NCBI GenBank assembly: GCA_019022495.1
Contig: JAFEKR010000060.1
Location: 124,001-188,000 of the forward strand
Direction: 5' to 3'
Source of the DNA: Epichloe hybrida
Lineage: Eukaryota > Ascomycota > Sordariomycetes > Hypocreales > Clavicipitaceae
DNA length: 64,000 bases
Shown: positions 33,000 to 45,233 of the stretch, in pieces
Layout of the letters: each line of letters starts with the position of its first letter
Numbering within the stretch: position 1 is the first letter of the stretch
Position numbers and translations under genes: made by a program
The notes under the pieces: generated by a model
Seen by the model: only the letters and a program-made list of their open reading frames with translations
Database searches by the model: none
What the model was told of the DNA's origin: nothing

Positions 33000-35560
33000 C
33001 TTTAGTTATCTATAGTGTCTGTTTATTAGTTAGTTTAGTTACCTCTAGGGTAGCCTAGGTCCTCCCCTAGTTTATATTAGCTAAAGGCTAGGTCTTATAC
33101 TAATATATAGTATTAGAGTTTTCTTATACTAAGGAATTACTTTATAATATATCTTACCTTTAGGGGATTATCTAGGGCTAGCCTTACCTCCTATATATCT
33201 CTAAGCTATCTTATTCTAGGGTGTCTATAGTTATAGTTAGTATAGTTAATAATTATATAGTACTAGTCTTTAACTATATAACTATAGCTATATAGGGGTA
33301 AAGCTACCCTAGGAATATACCTTTAGAAGAGGAACTTATTAAGGCTAATCTTTCCTATATATAATTATACTATTATAAAGGAAACATACTTATTAAGCCT
33401 AGTGTGAAATTTCTAGATTTCCTTTAGGTTATAGGTAAGTAAGTAGTTCTCTATTAGCTCTCTCCTATGCCTATGTTATCTTTATTGCCTATTAGAATAC
33501 TAGTTTTCCTATCTTTTCTTTTACTCCTTATATAGTTATATATCTAGTTTATTATTAGTAAGTAAGGGTTTTCTTCTATGTTATAGTACTATTTACACTA
33601 AGTTAGCTATAGCCTATATCTTATTTATTATTTTACTAAGTATAATCCTTTCTTTAAACTTTTGCTTTATCTTATTTAAGTAAAGGTCTAGGAGGGGGAT
33701 ATAGGTTTTAACCTCTAGCTAAGTAACTAGTGTAGCCTTAAACACTCTAGCTATAGTCTAGAGATAGGTTAATTAGTTTACTATAAAACTTCTAACTATT
33801 CCTTATAGTTTTTCTCCTTTCTTTATTAGGGTGTAGTAGGCACTTACCCTATAGGCAAGAATAGGCTAGACTACTTGCGTGTATATAAGCTAGGTATCTC
33901 TAAAGCTAACGCCCTATACTAACGCTACTAATGTAAAGAGTGTAAGCTACTACTAGGCTAGCTTTCCCTTAAGGATGTTCTTATATACGCTTTAGTTAAG
34001 TTTCCTATTTACCTATACCCTAAGGAATTAGCATGCCTTTATTAGCGCTATCTTCTCTATACTAAGCTAGACCCTAGCTTATAAGGGCCTATAGGCCTTA
34101 CTAAAGTATATAAGTTTAGTTTTTACTAGGTTAAACTTTACTCTTACTTCCTTTACCTATTCCTTATAAATCTTCTAAGTAGCCTTAAGTCTTCTCTAAG
34201 TCTATGCTATGTTTTTACTAAATACTATAATATTTATATTATTAGTAAATCTAATTACTACTATACCTAGGATAGCTTAGAGGTATATATAAAGTTCTAT
34301 AAAGTAAAGAAAGAAAAGAATTAGTAATAAGGGAGATTCTTATAGAGTACTAGCCTTAATCTTAAAGGGTCTAGAGAGTTCTCTATTAAAGCTAAGCTAG
34401 CTTATTCTATTTACTAGGAAGCTTTATATTACTACTATTAGCTAGTAAGGGATTCCTATTAGGATTAGTAATTAAATTAAGTATAGGTAGCTAACTCTAT
34501 TAAAAGCAAATAAGATATCTATTTAGGTAAGTAAGGTAATTTTACCCTTACTTTAGGCCTCTCTTATATACTTTACTAAGACCCTAATTACAGTCTTTAT
34601 TAACCTATTTATCCTATTTCTTATCTATAGTTCTAGTAGGAGTCCTTTTGCCTTAGTAAAGGCTATAAGTTACTTTATAATTACTACTTCTATGATTTTT
34701 CCTATAATATTTAGTAAGGAGATAGGCCTTTATATATTAGCCTTTCTTATCTCTTTTATTATCTTACCTAGTTTTCTAATTACTATTACTTTAGTAGTCT
34801 AGAATTAGGCTAGGAAGTACCTTACTTTAAGGATAGTGTTTAGGAGCTAGACTATAGCTTCTTTTACTAGCTTATTATAGGCCTTAATAAGGCCTGCTAG
34901 GAGCTTATTATTACCTAGTGCTTTCTAGCTAGCTATATCTAATATAATATCTAATATCTTCTCTAATTTAAACTAGTCTTTATCTAGGAATAGCACGTTA
35001 TCTAGCTTTAAGAAAGTAAGGTCTAGGATATAGGAGAGGTTTACTATAGGCTTAGGGAAAAATCTTTATATAAGCATACTTACTTTATTCTTATATATAA
35101 TAGCTAGGTTTAGGTCATTTTTAGTTCTTTTTAGCTCTAGTAGTCTAGGTAGTTCTAGGGGGGCCTAGCTTTAGAGCTAGGCCTATCTCTCTAGTCTTTA
35201 CACTCCCCTATCCTTTCTCTATATATTAGCCTTTTATAAGGTGTCTCTCTATATATTTCTTCTCTTAGTTTTAATAACTTATTCTTAGTCCTTATTTACC
35301 TTAGTATAAGCTTACTAGTTTACTTCTATTCTCTATTATCTTTATTATCTCTTTACTTACTTAGCTTTAGTAACTATATCTTTAGTAGTCCTTAACTACT
35401 ATACCTTTAGGCTAGGGAGCCCCTAGGGCTTTTATAGGGCTACCTTATCCGCTATTTATTAAAGGTTTATAATAAGCTAAGTAGTGTATATATCTATCCC
35501 TTCTTTATTACGTAAATCTAGGGCGTTTTTAGGTTAAAAGCGTACCACTACCTCTGCCTT
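33000..35560 (-). mobile_element. Non-LTR (LINE, Tad/I-like) retrotransposon relic
   Basis: Minus-strand translation through the stops gives a LINE-type reverse transcriptase. About 34,590-34,950 holds the fingers region, including the RPISLLNIIGKI block followed by a ..NRINRLIKT block, and about 34,480-34,560 holds a D-x-x-x-AFNRVSY block corresponding to motif A. Sequence near 33,650-33,850 matches the region before RNase H. No LTRs were seen. All frames are broken by TAA and TAG. Confidence 0.6.
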
Positions 35561-35567
35561 TGTGTAC

Positions 35568-35685
35568 GGTTTATCTATTGTGTTCTACGTGTGTCTAAGG
35601 GCCTGCGGGATGTTGTCTTGCAGGCCGGTGAAGATGCTGATTAGCTGCGGGATATGGTCGGATCCGTTCTTAATATATAAGTAAT
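35568..35685. other. Short GC-rich patch inside the island
   Basis: About 110 bp of ordinary composition (for example GGCCTGCGGGATGTTGTC) in the middle of AT-rich DNA. It could be the unaffected 5' end of the LINE. It has no gene. Confidence 0.5.
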
Positions 35686-35893
35686 ATAAGATAAATATAA
35701 TAAAATTATAAAAAACTTAATATACTTTAAAATTATACTTTTTTATATATAAAGGATTTTTTTGTAAATTAAAATTAATTATTTCTAAGTAAAATTTATA
35801 AAAAAAACTATAAATTAGGTAAATATATATAATTTAAAAGGTATAGTTATATTTTTCTAATTTTATAAAGTATATATAAAAGAGTGGGTCTAA

Positions 35894-35963
35894 AAGTGGG
35901 TCCATAGTCATTTGATTGGTTCAATTGAACTGTTTAGTCAATTGCGTCATTTATGACCCACTT
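35894..35963. repeat. Inverted repeat AAGTGGGTC...GACCCACTT
   Basis: A 9-bp arm at 35,894-35,902 pairs with 35,955-35,963; an extra AGTGGGTC copy lies at 35,883-35,890. It sits 370 bp before the hAT transposase start and may be a transposase-binding site, a promoter element or a tiny MITE. Confidence 0.5.
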
Positions 35964-36164
35964 GCTTAGGTAAGTGAAAAAATTTTTAAGGAGGGGTATT
36001 CCCTCGCTTTCTCTTTTCTTTCTTTCTTTTCTCTTCTCTTTTTACCTTAGTAAATCAGAAAAAAACGTTTAGAAAAACCTATACATAGTAAAGCTAGTTA
36101 CATCCATTTACTCTTGTTTTTGCAATCTTTTTACACCTTAAATAAGTTATAAAACCCCTAAAAA

Positions 36165-36322
36165 ACAAAAATCAGAAAAATCAGAAAAAAAATCGGAAAA
36201 TCAGAAAATCAGGAAAATTAGCGAAAATCAGGAAAAAAATCAGAAAAATCAGAAAAAAATACCTTTAAAAATCAGAAAAATCAGCAAAAATCGGAAAAAT
36301 CGGAAAAATCAGAAAAAAAACC
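36165..36322. repeat. Minisatellite of AATCAGAAA/AATCGGAAA units
   Basis: Irregular tandem copies of a 9-10-bp unit in the leader immediately before the transposase ATG. It has few TpA changes, so it is less affected by RIP than the flanks. Confidence 0.7.
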
Positions 36323-36331
36323 CACTTTACT

Positions 36332-38671
36332 ATGGATTCCTCTTTTCACCTCTCAGATAACGATAACGATTCTGATGCTAGTATGCCTAGCCCTTCTAGG
36401 CCTAGCTTACCCTCTAGGCCTAGCTAGGCTAGCCTAGCTTTAGGGCCTTCTTAAGCAAGTAATCTTCTAGGATTATATGAGAAAACCCTTGAAAATCAAC
36501 AAGATTACGAGTTTTCTTCAAAAGCATATATTTTTACCCATAATTTATTTAATTATCAGTTATCTGATATTAAATATAATAAAGAAAGGGAAATTATATG
36601 CTTTTGTATGCAATCTAAATGTAATTTTACATTTAGAAGCAAAGCAAAGAGATTCCAAGCTTCTAATGGGGTTTAACACTATTGAATTAAGCACCTAGAA
36701 ATTGCTACTTCTAAATTAGAAGAAAAGAAACCCGAAAAGATTATTAGTAAGTGTTTTATTCTATTTATTTTGAATTTTAATTGATTAATTCTATACTAAC
36801 TATAATCTAGTACCTGAAATTCCAGTAGTATCTACTCCTACAAATCAGTCTTCTTTAACTTCCTTTTTTTCAACAAAAAGACCTTAAAATCATACTATTT
36901 CAGAGGAATTTTCATCTGAAGAAGCGGTTATTCTAGTTATCAAATTTCTACTAGAAAATAACCTTTCTTTTGCTATTATTAATAGCAAATCCTTTAAAAA
37001 TTTACTAAATTATTATTCTAGGTAAGTTAACTTTTCCTATAACTATTATAGTTATTAGTTAAGTAAGCTAACTTATATAGAAATAATGATTTAGCTTCTT
37101 TGCTTAGTCACCGAACAATAATACATAGAATAAATACTATGTATTATTTATCTAAGCAAAAAATCCTTTAACAAATCCAATATTAAATTAAACATCAAGG
37201 TTTAATTTCAGTTCAACTAGATATTTGGACTTCGTTTAATTCGAAGTCTTATCTAGGGGTTATTATAAGCTGGCTTAATCCAAACTTTAAGCTAGAATAT
37301 AAGCTAATTGGTAAGTCTTTTAATTAGTATTAATTCTATTATTTACTAATTATTTTGCTTATAGGATTTGAATATCTATCAAATTCACATACTGGAGCTT
37401 ATATTCACCAATGCTTTAATAATCTTATTAAAGACTATTACTTAGAGCCTAAGGATATTCTTAGGTAAGTTATTTCTTTAAATATTATAACTATTATTAT
37501 GCTTTAATTCTAATTTATATATAGTTTTACTAGGGATAATGGTTTTAATAATAATACTTTTATAACTTCTTATATTAATAAGAGTTATAATAGTATTAGT
37601 ATTGAACCATATAATATCCGATGTATAGCTCACGTTCTTAATATCGTAGCTAAGGATATCATTACGAATTTTATTAAATCTACGTCTTCTAAGGAAGACT
37701 TAGAAACTTTTAAGAATAGTGAATATCTTCACTATTCTACAGAAGAAACCTCGTATATCCAAGGGAATCCTGATTTTCAACAATTTAAATCCTTAGCAAA
37801 TGGTAAGTAATTAATCTATTAATCTATTATTCTTTACTATTTTCTATCTAATAATGCTAATTTTAATTATAGGTATACTAGGAAAGGTTAAAAGGATTGC
37901 TATTCTAATTAAGAATAATCAAGCTTTATATAAAACTTGGTTAAAATGCCTTAGAAAAGCAAAAACACAAGGTAACTTAGCTAAGAATTGTAATATTACG
38001 AAGATTCCTTTAGGTAAGTCTTTAATTCTTATTATAATTATAATTAATACTAATCTATTATATTTATAGCTAATAAAACAAGGTGGGATTTAACCTATAA
38101 GATGATTAATACTTCTTTAGAGCTTAAAGAAGCTATTATTCTTCTTAATAGGGAAACTAATATTGCTGCCCTTAAAGATACTATGCCTACAACATAAGAA
38201 TAGGCTGATTTAGCAACCTTAAGCAGTATATTAGAGGTTTTTCACGAACCTACTATTATACTTCAAAGCCAGAAGTATAATACTTTAGGTCTAGTCCCAC
38301 TTTTTATTACTAAGATATATGAATATCTTAATAATATAAAAGAGGACTAAAAGGCTTATAATAACCAGGTATTTATCTATTTTACTTTCTTTTTAGTTAT
38401 ATTATACTAACTTATAAAATTAGAAACACGTTTATAATCCTTTTAGTAAGGTCTTTATAGCCTCTATAGATATTAGCTTAGAAAAGCTAGGTAATTATTT
38501 CCCATAAGATATAGGAAATAATTACCACTTTTATAAGCCTTATTTATATGCTATGTTATTAGACCCTAGGCTTAATCTTATTACTATAAAAGATAAGCTT
38601 GGATTACAATCAAGAATAATTAAAAAGTTACTAGATAACTTAGAAAAGGATTATAATTCGTAAGTATAATA

Positions 38672-38703
<32 letters not shown>

Positions 38704-39402
38704 TAACCTTAATACTAGGCTTCTTCCTACTTATAAGGAAAATCAGGCTAATTTAGGCCTAGGGCTAGGCTTAGATAATTTAGAGCCAGAAAATACCCAA
38801 TTTCTAGTAGAAATTGGAGGGCCTATTCAGCCTAGAACCTTTTCTAATCCTCGACCTAAGCCTAAGTCTTCTAACCTCTATAAAGGGTTATTCTTAAATG
38901 AGAGGGATAAATCTATTCAAAAAACTCAAAAGAATGAAATCCCTACTTTTACTAACTTAGAACCTAAAGAGGATAAAGTAAGTAAATATTTCTTCCTATT
39001 ATATCTTATTATTATACTAATATTATAATAAAGGAAGATATCTTTAAATGGTAGGAAGATAACCAAAAGTCTTTCCCTATTTTAAGCATAATAGCTAGAA
39101 GATATCTAGCTATTCCTGCTACTTCTGGTGCAATAGAAAGCACCTTTAATACTAGTGGGAATATTATTACTAAGCGCTGAACTTCCTTAAAACATTCTAC
39201 AATTAAGGAACTAATTCTATTAAAGAATTAGGAAAAGGAAGATAATATTGCTACTAAGCAATATTCAGAGCTATATGACTATTATAGCTCTTTTTCTAAG
39301 GATTCAGATACTATATCTTCTTTAAAGGAAAAAGAGAAATTAGATAAATCCCAAGATTTATCTAGTTCTTCTTCAGAAGATATATATTCTAACTTAGACT
39401 AA
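36332..39402 (+). pseudogene. hAT-family transposase, lightly RIP-damaged
   Basis: This is a multi-exon transposase relic beginning MDSSFHLSDNDNDSDASMPS. Exons are separated by several 50-70-nt introns with clear GTAAGT-type donors, for example 36747-36810 and one starting at 37022. Features in order: a Ser/Pro-rich N-terminus; a BED-like zinc finger (CFCMQSKC, then His residues, about 36,595-36,700); a catalytic-core segment with QLDIWTSFNSKSYLG and FTRDNGFNN; an Arg-Trp pair in NKTRWDL; and a complete hAT dimerisation domain near the end (RYLAIPATSGAIESTFNTSG). It ends in an acidic Ser-rich tail at the TAA at 39,400-39,402. Premature stops are few and nearly all fit CAG, CAA or TGG origins (e.g. 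TAG at about 36,422). It is the best candidate in the window for the source of activity behind the non-autonomous hAT elements, but it is not functional as written. Confidence 0.8.
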
Positions 39403-40130
39403 GTAAATCTTTAGAAGGGTTTTTTCCTAGTTTAGTCTAGTTTTCCCTTAATAAAGATTTTTATATTATTATAACTATTGTTATCACTATTGTTATTACT
39501 ATTATTATTACTATTATTATAAATATTATTATTACTATTATTATTACTATTATTATTACTATTATTATTACTATTATTATTACTATTATTATTACTATTA
39601 TTATTACTATTATTATTACTATTATTATTATTTAAAAACACATAAAAGAGAAAATATTTTTATAATATTAATATTTTTAAAAACCTTAAAATACTAAATA
39701 CTTAAAAGATTTACTTTTTCCTATAGTAAATCCCTTATACTTACTTATATTCTTATTTATATATTTTATTTTCTATTTATTTTTTATTAAACTTTAACAC
39801 TAATAATATTATAAAGTAATATAAGCTATTATAAGGTAAACTAGTATTAGTATTAAGCTATTATAAGCTATTATAAGCTATTATTAGCTATTATTAGCTA
39901 TTATATATGTTTATATATACTCTCTTAACGCTTATAATTAAAGCATTTACCTTAAAGAGAAAAATAAAAAATAATTACAAATAATTACAAATAATTACAT
40001 GTAATGTAATGTAATATCTAGGGGTTAGGTGTAATGTAATGTAATGTGTAATGTAATGTAATGTAATGTGTATTAAATACATTACATTACAAACATTACA
40101 CAATGTAATGTAATGTAATGCAATGCTCTG
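39403..40130. mobile_element. Right end of the hAT element
   Basis: It carries a TATTATTAC-type 9-bp array (39,475-39,640), the conserved AT-rich subterminal stretch, tandem AAGCTATTAT units (about 39,840-39,905) and a TAATG pentamer array, ending GCAATGCTCTG. The order mirrors 14,696-15,583. The left end of this copy was not found; the LINE may have removed it. Confidence 0.7.
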
Positions 40131-40139
40131 GTTTAGGGG

Positions 40140-41480
40140 CTATACCTAGGTCTTAGTATAGGAGCCTCTTATAATAACCCTAATATAGTAATACTATAAT
40201 TTACTAGTAGTAAGGCACCTAGGTTATAATACTATATTTTAAATCTTATAATAGTAGTTTTACTAGGATAGGATATTATAAGATATTACTAGGTTTGTTT
40301 ATAACTATTATTACTATAGTAATTATAAGAGCTATTAATAACACTAGGGCTTACTAAAGCCTTTACTTATCCCTAACTAGTTTTAGTTATAGATCTCTAT
40401 TAACTTTATAATAAACTTACTAGCACTATCCTTAGAAAAGCTATAATATCTAATGGTTATTATAGACTAACTCTTTAAATTTATTTAGCTTAAGGCTATA
40501 ACTTCTATAGGAGCTAAGGAATATATAAAGAGGTTTAAAATAGTCTAGTAGTGGTTTAAAGGGTTTCCTTAATTAATTATTATAGATTATAGTTTAAATT
40601 AGTTAGGAAAATTTTAGATAATATTATGCTCCCTAGTTAGGATTAATTAGTTACTTTTTATATTATATTACTTATAGACTAATAATAGTATAAAGCAAGT
40701 AAACTAAGAGGTATAGGTAATACTATATATTATAGTCTCCTTCTTATAGTTTAACTAGCTAGAATATCTAGCTACTTACTAGCTTATAATTAATAATAGG
40801 CTATTTTCTATAATAGGAGTTAGCTTAAATAAGCTACTATATAGCTATAATCTAAAGCTAGTTTAGTTACTACTAGATAAGTTTACTTTTATAATAACAC
40901 TAAAGAGGTAAGTAATATAGTTTCTTAAGTACCTCTAAGAGAGCACTTACCTAGTATAAGCTATAATAGCTTATATATAATAAAGGTAGTAAGACACTAT
41001 ATTTACTTTATATTAACTAGTAAAATAGTTCTAGGTTAGAGATAAGGTATAGCTTTTACTTAAAAATATTAAAACTAACTATCTCTTATAGAAACTTAAT
41101 TAAGTAATAGTAAAGTATATAGTTATAGAAGTCCTAATATTACTTATAGTATAGCTTAATATCCTAAGAGGTATTTACCTAGTATTTTACATAGACCTTA
41201 TTAAACATACTATAGAGGACCCTCTCCCTAGTTAGAAGCTCTAGGACTCCTATCTAGGGCTAGAATAAGTCCTAGTAAAGGTTAATAATAAACTTATTAA
41301 GGAATATTAAGTTAAGTAAATCCTAGTGGCTTAAAATACCCTAGGCTAAGGCAAGAGATATAATATACTTATTAAGTAAGTAAGTTATATATAGCTTATA
41401 TAGGAATTACTAGAGAATATAGTATAAATATAGGCCTTTAATAAATTTAAGGTAAAATAGGGAGATATATAATATAATAA
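40140..41480 (+). mobile_element. Ty3/gypsy integrase-chromodomain relic
   Basis: Plus-strand translation through the stops gives the C-terminal part of a gypsy polyprotein. An integrase core region lies at about 40,430-40,800, the post-core block with an F.VRDKV motif at about 41,030-41,050, then an HP-VFHVS.L..-like block and a degraded chromodomain near 41,230-41,420. Reverse transcriptase and LTRs are not seen. Confidence 0.6.
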
Positions 41481-42161
41481 TAAACTAAATTAATTTTAGA
41501 AAACTTATTTACCTATAAAAACTCCTATATATATCTAAGATACTAATATATTATAGTTTACTACTATTACTTAAAGGGAATAATTATCCTTTAAGTCTTT
41601 ATCTAAATTAATAAAAGAGTTTATATAAGTATATATTACCTCTATTTAGAGTTAGTACTTTATTAATATAGCTATAGTATATTTACTAGGTAATAGTTAT
41701 AATATAAAGAGTTACTTACTAGGGATATAACCTAGGTTTTAAATAGTATAGGTAAGGTTAGTATATAAAGTATATATAAGTAAGGGTATAATAGAAGTAT
41801 AAGTAAGAGAATAGTAAGTAAGAATAGTAACCCTAGTAAGATAAGGAATATTATTTCTAGCTAAGAGATAGCTAGCTCTAGGGTTTCTAGGGGTATATTT
41901 AGGAGAAAAACTTACTAACCTTAACTTAAAGAGAAAATAAGTAAGACACTAGTAATAATAGGAAGGAGAGTTATTACCTAACTTAGTAATTTAATAATAG
42001 TATTAGTTCTTACTATAGTAATAAGGGGTAAGTACTTAGATAAAGGTAGTAAACTATTTATATATTTCTTTATATATAGTATTTAGGCTACTAATAACCT
42101 ATTAGTTCTATTAGAATAAAATACTAGTAACTTATTATATAAACTATGCTATTTTATAATG
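41481..42161. other. Unassigned RIP-degraded sequence
   Basis: AT-rich, with no frame that can be read. It may be the 3' untranslated part or LTR of the gypsy relic. Confidence 0.3.
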
Positions 42162-42621
42162 TGTGGCTAGAATTGTGACCTCTCAAGACCTCTCTCGAGA
42201 CCTCTCACAAGACCACAGGCCTCTAGACCTCGGCATCATCGGATCTATCGGCATCGCCGGATCAATCGGATCCCTAGTCATGTGACTATCTAGCTAGATA
42301 AAATCCCTAGATTCCCTCCCCTTTCATAGAAAATTAACTCTCCCTTTATTACCTTTGGCTTAGATTGTTTAATAGATAAGATAACCTAGCATTGTGTTTA
42401 ACCTAACAAGATGAATTTGACCTGATATTGAAAAGAGACCTCAGCAGCTTGGATCCTCGCGATGGATCGCAAATATCGCAGACCTAGATCCCGTTATCTA
42501 GGTTCTGGCTTCGATATCGTTGAATTCGTTAGTATCGTCAGCATCGTCAATATCGTCGTTTTTGTTGTTATTACTATCGTCGTCTTTTCCGTCGTTTTAG
42601 GGTGTTGTTTTTCCCCTGACA
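42162..42621 (-). repeat. LTR-like sequence, minus orientation
   Basis: 460 bp with ordinary composition. Read on the minus strand it starts TGTCAGGGGAAAAACAACAC and ends CTAGCCACA, so it has the TG...CA ends of an LTR. It includes repeated GACCTCTC/GAGAGGTC units near its 3' end. Its first ~40 bp recur in the opposite orientation at 43,573. Confidence 0.55.
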
Positions 42622-43572
42622 AAATAACTAGCTAAAGGGCTAGCGCTAATAAAGAGGATAATATTAAGGCTAGTTATATTTATTATAAGGGTATTTATAG
42701 CTAGAGACACCTTAAGAGCTAAGTAAATAAGAGCTAGGTTAAACTATGCCTAGTTAAGGAGGGCGTTCTAGTAACTAATAAGATAGTAATATCTCTAAGA
42801 TAAGATAAGTATCTTTTTCTTTATAGTTATAGTCTTAAGGACTTTAGGCTTAATAATATATATACCTATAGTAATTTTAGCCTTAAGATCCTTAAGGGCA
42901 TATTAGAGTTATAGGTTAGTAAATAAAAGCCTAGTATACTATATATAGGTAATATAATACTACTAATAAGGAGGATATAACTCCTTAATTTAAGGTAAAT
43001 AATAGTTTAAGATACTAGTAGTAAGAGCTTATTTAATATAAGGACTATAAGGACACTAAACTAATTTAGGTATAGTATACTATTTATTATTAGAGTTTCT
43101 CTCTATAAGGTACTTACTAATAAAATAGGATATTAGTGTAGTAAAAGTAACTATAGAAGTAGCTATAAGAGTAAGGGTATTAGTTTAGTATTAAGGTATT
43201 TTAGTAAAGGAAATAATTACTTAGGAGAAGGGGACTAATAGGATAATAAGGAAGGTATAATAGGATTATAATAATAGAGAGATAGTATTATATAAAGAGA
43301 AAGGTAAGATAAGTATAAGCTAAAGTAAGATATTTATAGTAAAAGTTATACCTATATTAGGTAAACTATAAATAGGTAAGGGTAGGGTAATTATTTATAA
43401 TAAATAACCTATTAGTAAGGCAAATATATTATATATAATAGGTAAGGGTAGGGTAATTATTTATAATAAATAACCTATTAGCAGGGTAAATGTATTACGC
43501 GCACTGCAAAATAACACTTAGAAGTGGGTAAGGGTTATTATAATAGATAATAAGGCAGTAAGGTAAGTACTT
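42622..43572 (+). mobile_element. RIP-degraded retroelement fragment between inverted LTR-like ends
   Basis: AT-rich, stop-ridden. Near 42,680-42,740 the plus strand may encode a degraded CCHC gag knuckle. The family was not determined. A 60-bp direct repeat (about 43,375-43,435 and 43,440-43,495) ends at a small region with higher G+C. Confidence 0.4.
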
Positions 43573-43669
43573 TGTCAGGGGAAAAACAACACCCCAAAAC
43601 GACGGAAAAGACAGTCTCGATGATGAAGCTAATGATAACGATAAAAACGATGATATTGACGATGCTAAC
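43573..43669 (+). repeat. Truncated LTR-like sequence, plus orientation
   Basis: It starts TGTCAGGGGAAAAACAACAC, an inverted match to 42,581-42,621 with partial similarity beyond, and is cut off by the copia LTR at 43,670. Confidence 0.55.
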
Positions 43670-44895
43670 TGTTAAAAATAAGACCTATTTTTAGCCCTTT
43701 TCTAGTTAAAGGACCTTTCTATTACTAGCTTGCATTGTAAGCCTAACAGCTGCACTGCAGCTGTCAACGGTCGCGAAGGTGGCTGTTAATAGCTACGTCG
43801 CAGCTGTTAACAGCTGCGACCGACCGTGTGGATGACTAATCCAAATCAATTGTTAATTGTGGATTATTCAATTGCGTTGTGGCTACGGATGTCCAAGTCA
43901 AAAGTCGTGTCCCCTACACGCGACCCTAGTCAAGGATGTAATTAGCTAGCGGGGTCGTAGTCTCACTGGGTAAATTAAATGAGAGGCTTACCTCTTCTCT
44001 AGTTCCCCTCTCTTTGCCCGCTTTTGCCACTAGTGCTGTAACTATCGCCAAAGTCAGCTAGCTTTTGCCTTATCTAGCTGCTTCCCTTGCCTAGCTGCTT
44101 CTATCTCCGCTTATGAAGAATCTAATGATAACTAGGATAAGTCACTTTTATATGTAGTTTATATGGCAGAGATACCTTGTTTAATTTTCCTTGTGTTGTT
44201 CTAGACTATTTGTGTGCCTTAGGCTACTACGTTAATGCCTTAGGCCACTCTAGGCAGCAGCGTGCAGGGGACACGACTTTTGACTTGGACATCCGTACAA
44301 GCGCAGCCACAACCGCAGCGCCACTAGTAATTAGGTAAGCTAGGGTGACGTAAGCAGGTTACCCTATAGCTATCTTTAACAGCGATTTTCTCTTTAACTA
44401 GAGGTCGTACAAAAGTCTTGCATATAGCAAATTAAAGCTAGAAGACAGGGCTTTCATTTTATGTAGGAATATTTTTTGGACTAAAATTTGGTGCATATGG
44501 GTTGCTAGTTTGTATGGTGGTGAGTCGATTTTTTGGATTTTACATATAAATGAATTTTGCGGAAAATAAAAAGTGGCCTATAAGACCTCTTTAGCAGTCT
44601 GGATCCACTAATATAGTTAGTGGGTATATAAGAGAAAGAAGATCTTTTTAATCTAGCTAGATAGCTAGGCCTCTTAATCTAACAGCCGCATTGCCCGTAC
44701 AACGTCACTAAAATCAATTCTATTGGTATATAAGATATCGTAAAAGTTATCTAGATTGAATTCTATTAGTTAATAACTGCCGTAACTTTCGTTGCGTTGC
44801 GTTAAATATTTTAACGTGGTGGTTTTACTAGTCCCTGACCGTAGAGCCGCACCTGTATAGCTGTTGCCAGCCGGCAACTAGCTCCCTACATTTTA
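43670..44895 (+). repeat. 5' LTR of copia copy 2, carrying a MITE
   Basis: Without the 412-bp insertion (element plus duplicated TA) it is about 814 bp and collinear with the LTR at 21,276. It keeps GCTTGCATTGTAAG and the GTCGCAGCTG hairpin. Confidence 0.85.
43886..44295. mobile_element. 410-bp MITE with 35-bp inverted repeats and TA duplication
   Basis: The 35-bp ends (CGGATGTCCAAGTCAAAAGT...) are inverted repeats with one mismatch. TA flanks both sides (43,884-43,885 and 44,296-44,297), and the empty site is seen in the LTR of copy 1 (GTGGCTACAAGCGC). The interior has ordinary composition, no gene and little sign of RIP. TA duplication points to a Tc1/mariner-type mobiliser. Confidence 0.88.
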
Positions 44896-45233
44896 ATAGG
44901 TTATGAGCCTAGTCTATCACTATAAAATTCTTTCTAGTGCACTTTACGTACGGTTACAGAAGACTTCCCTTCTATAAAACAGGAAGGACCCGTGAGATAG
45001 AAGCTATTCCCTTCTATAAAAAGGAATTATTATAGTTACAGAAGACTTCCCTTCTATAAAACAGGAAGCGCACAAGCAATACAGAAGCTTTCCCTTCTAT
45101 AAAAAGGAAGTTTAGCGAGAATAGAAGCTTTTCCCTTCTATAAAAAGGAAATTCAGCGCGGATAGAAGCTTTTCCCTTCTATAAAAAGGAATTTTAGTAT
45201 GAATAGAAGACTTCCCTTCTATAAAATTAGAAG

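Noticed and set aside
35883..35963. Inverted repeat AGTGGGTC considered as the missing left terminus of the hAT element
   Set aside because: It does not match the CAGAG[CT] terminus of the right end, so it is kept only as an inverted repeat of unknown role.
39432..39641. Frame of Asn/Ser repeats
   Set aside because: It is a translation of the 9-bp array after the transposase gene; no start context or conservation.
30734..40130. One large composite hAT element from the lone arm to the right end
   Set aside because: Flanking 8-bp sequences differ (GTTAATAC and GTTTAGGG) and the LINE relic lies between, so a single transposition unit cannot be supported.
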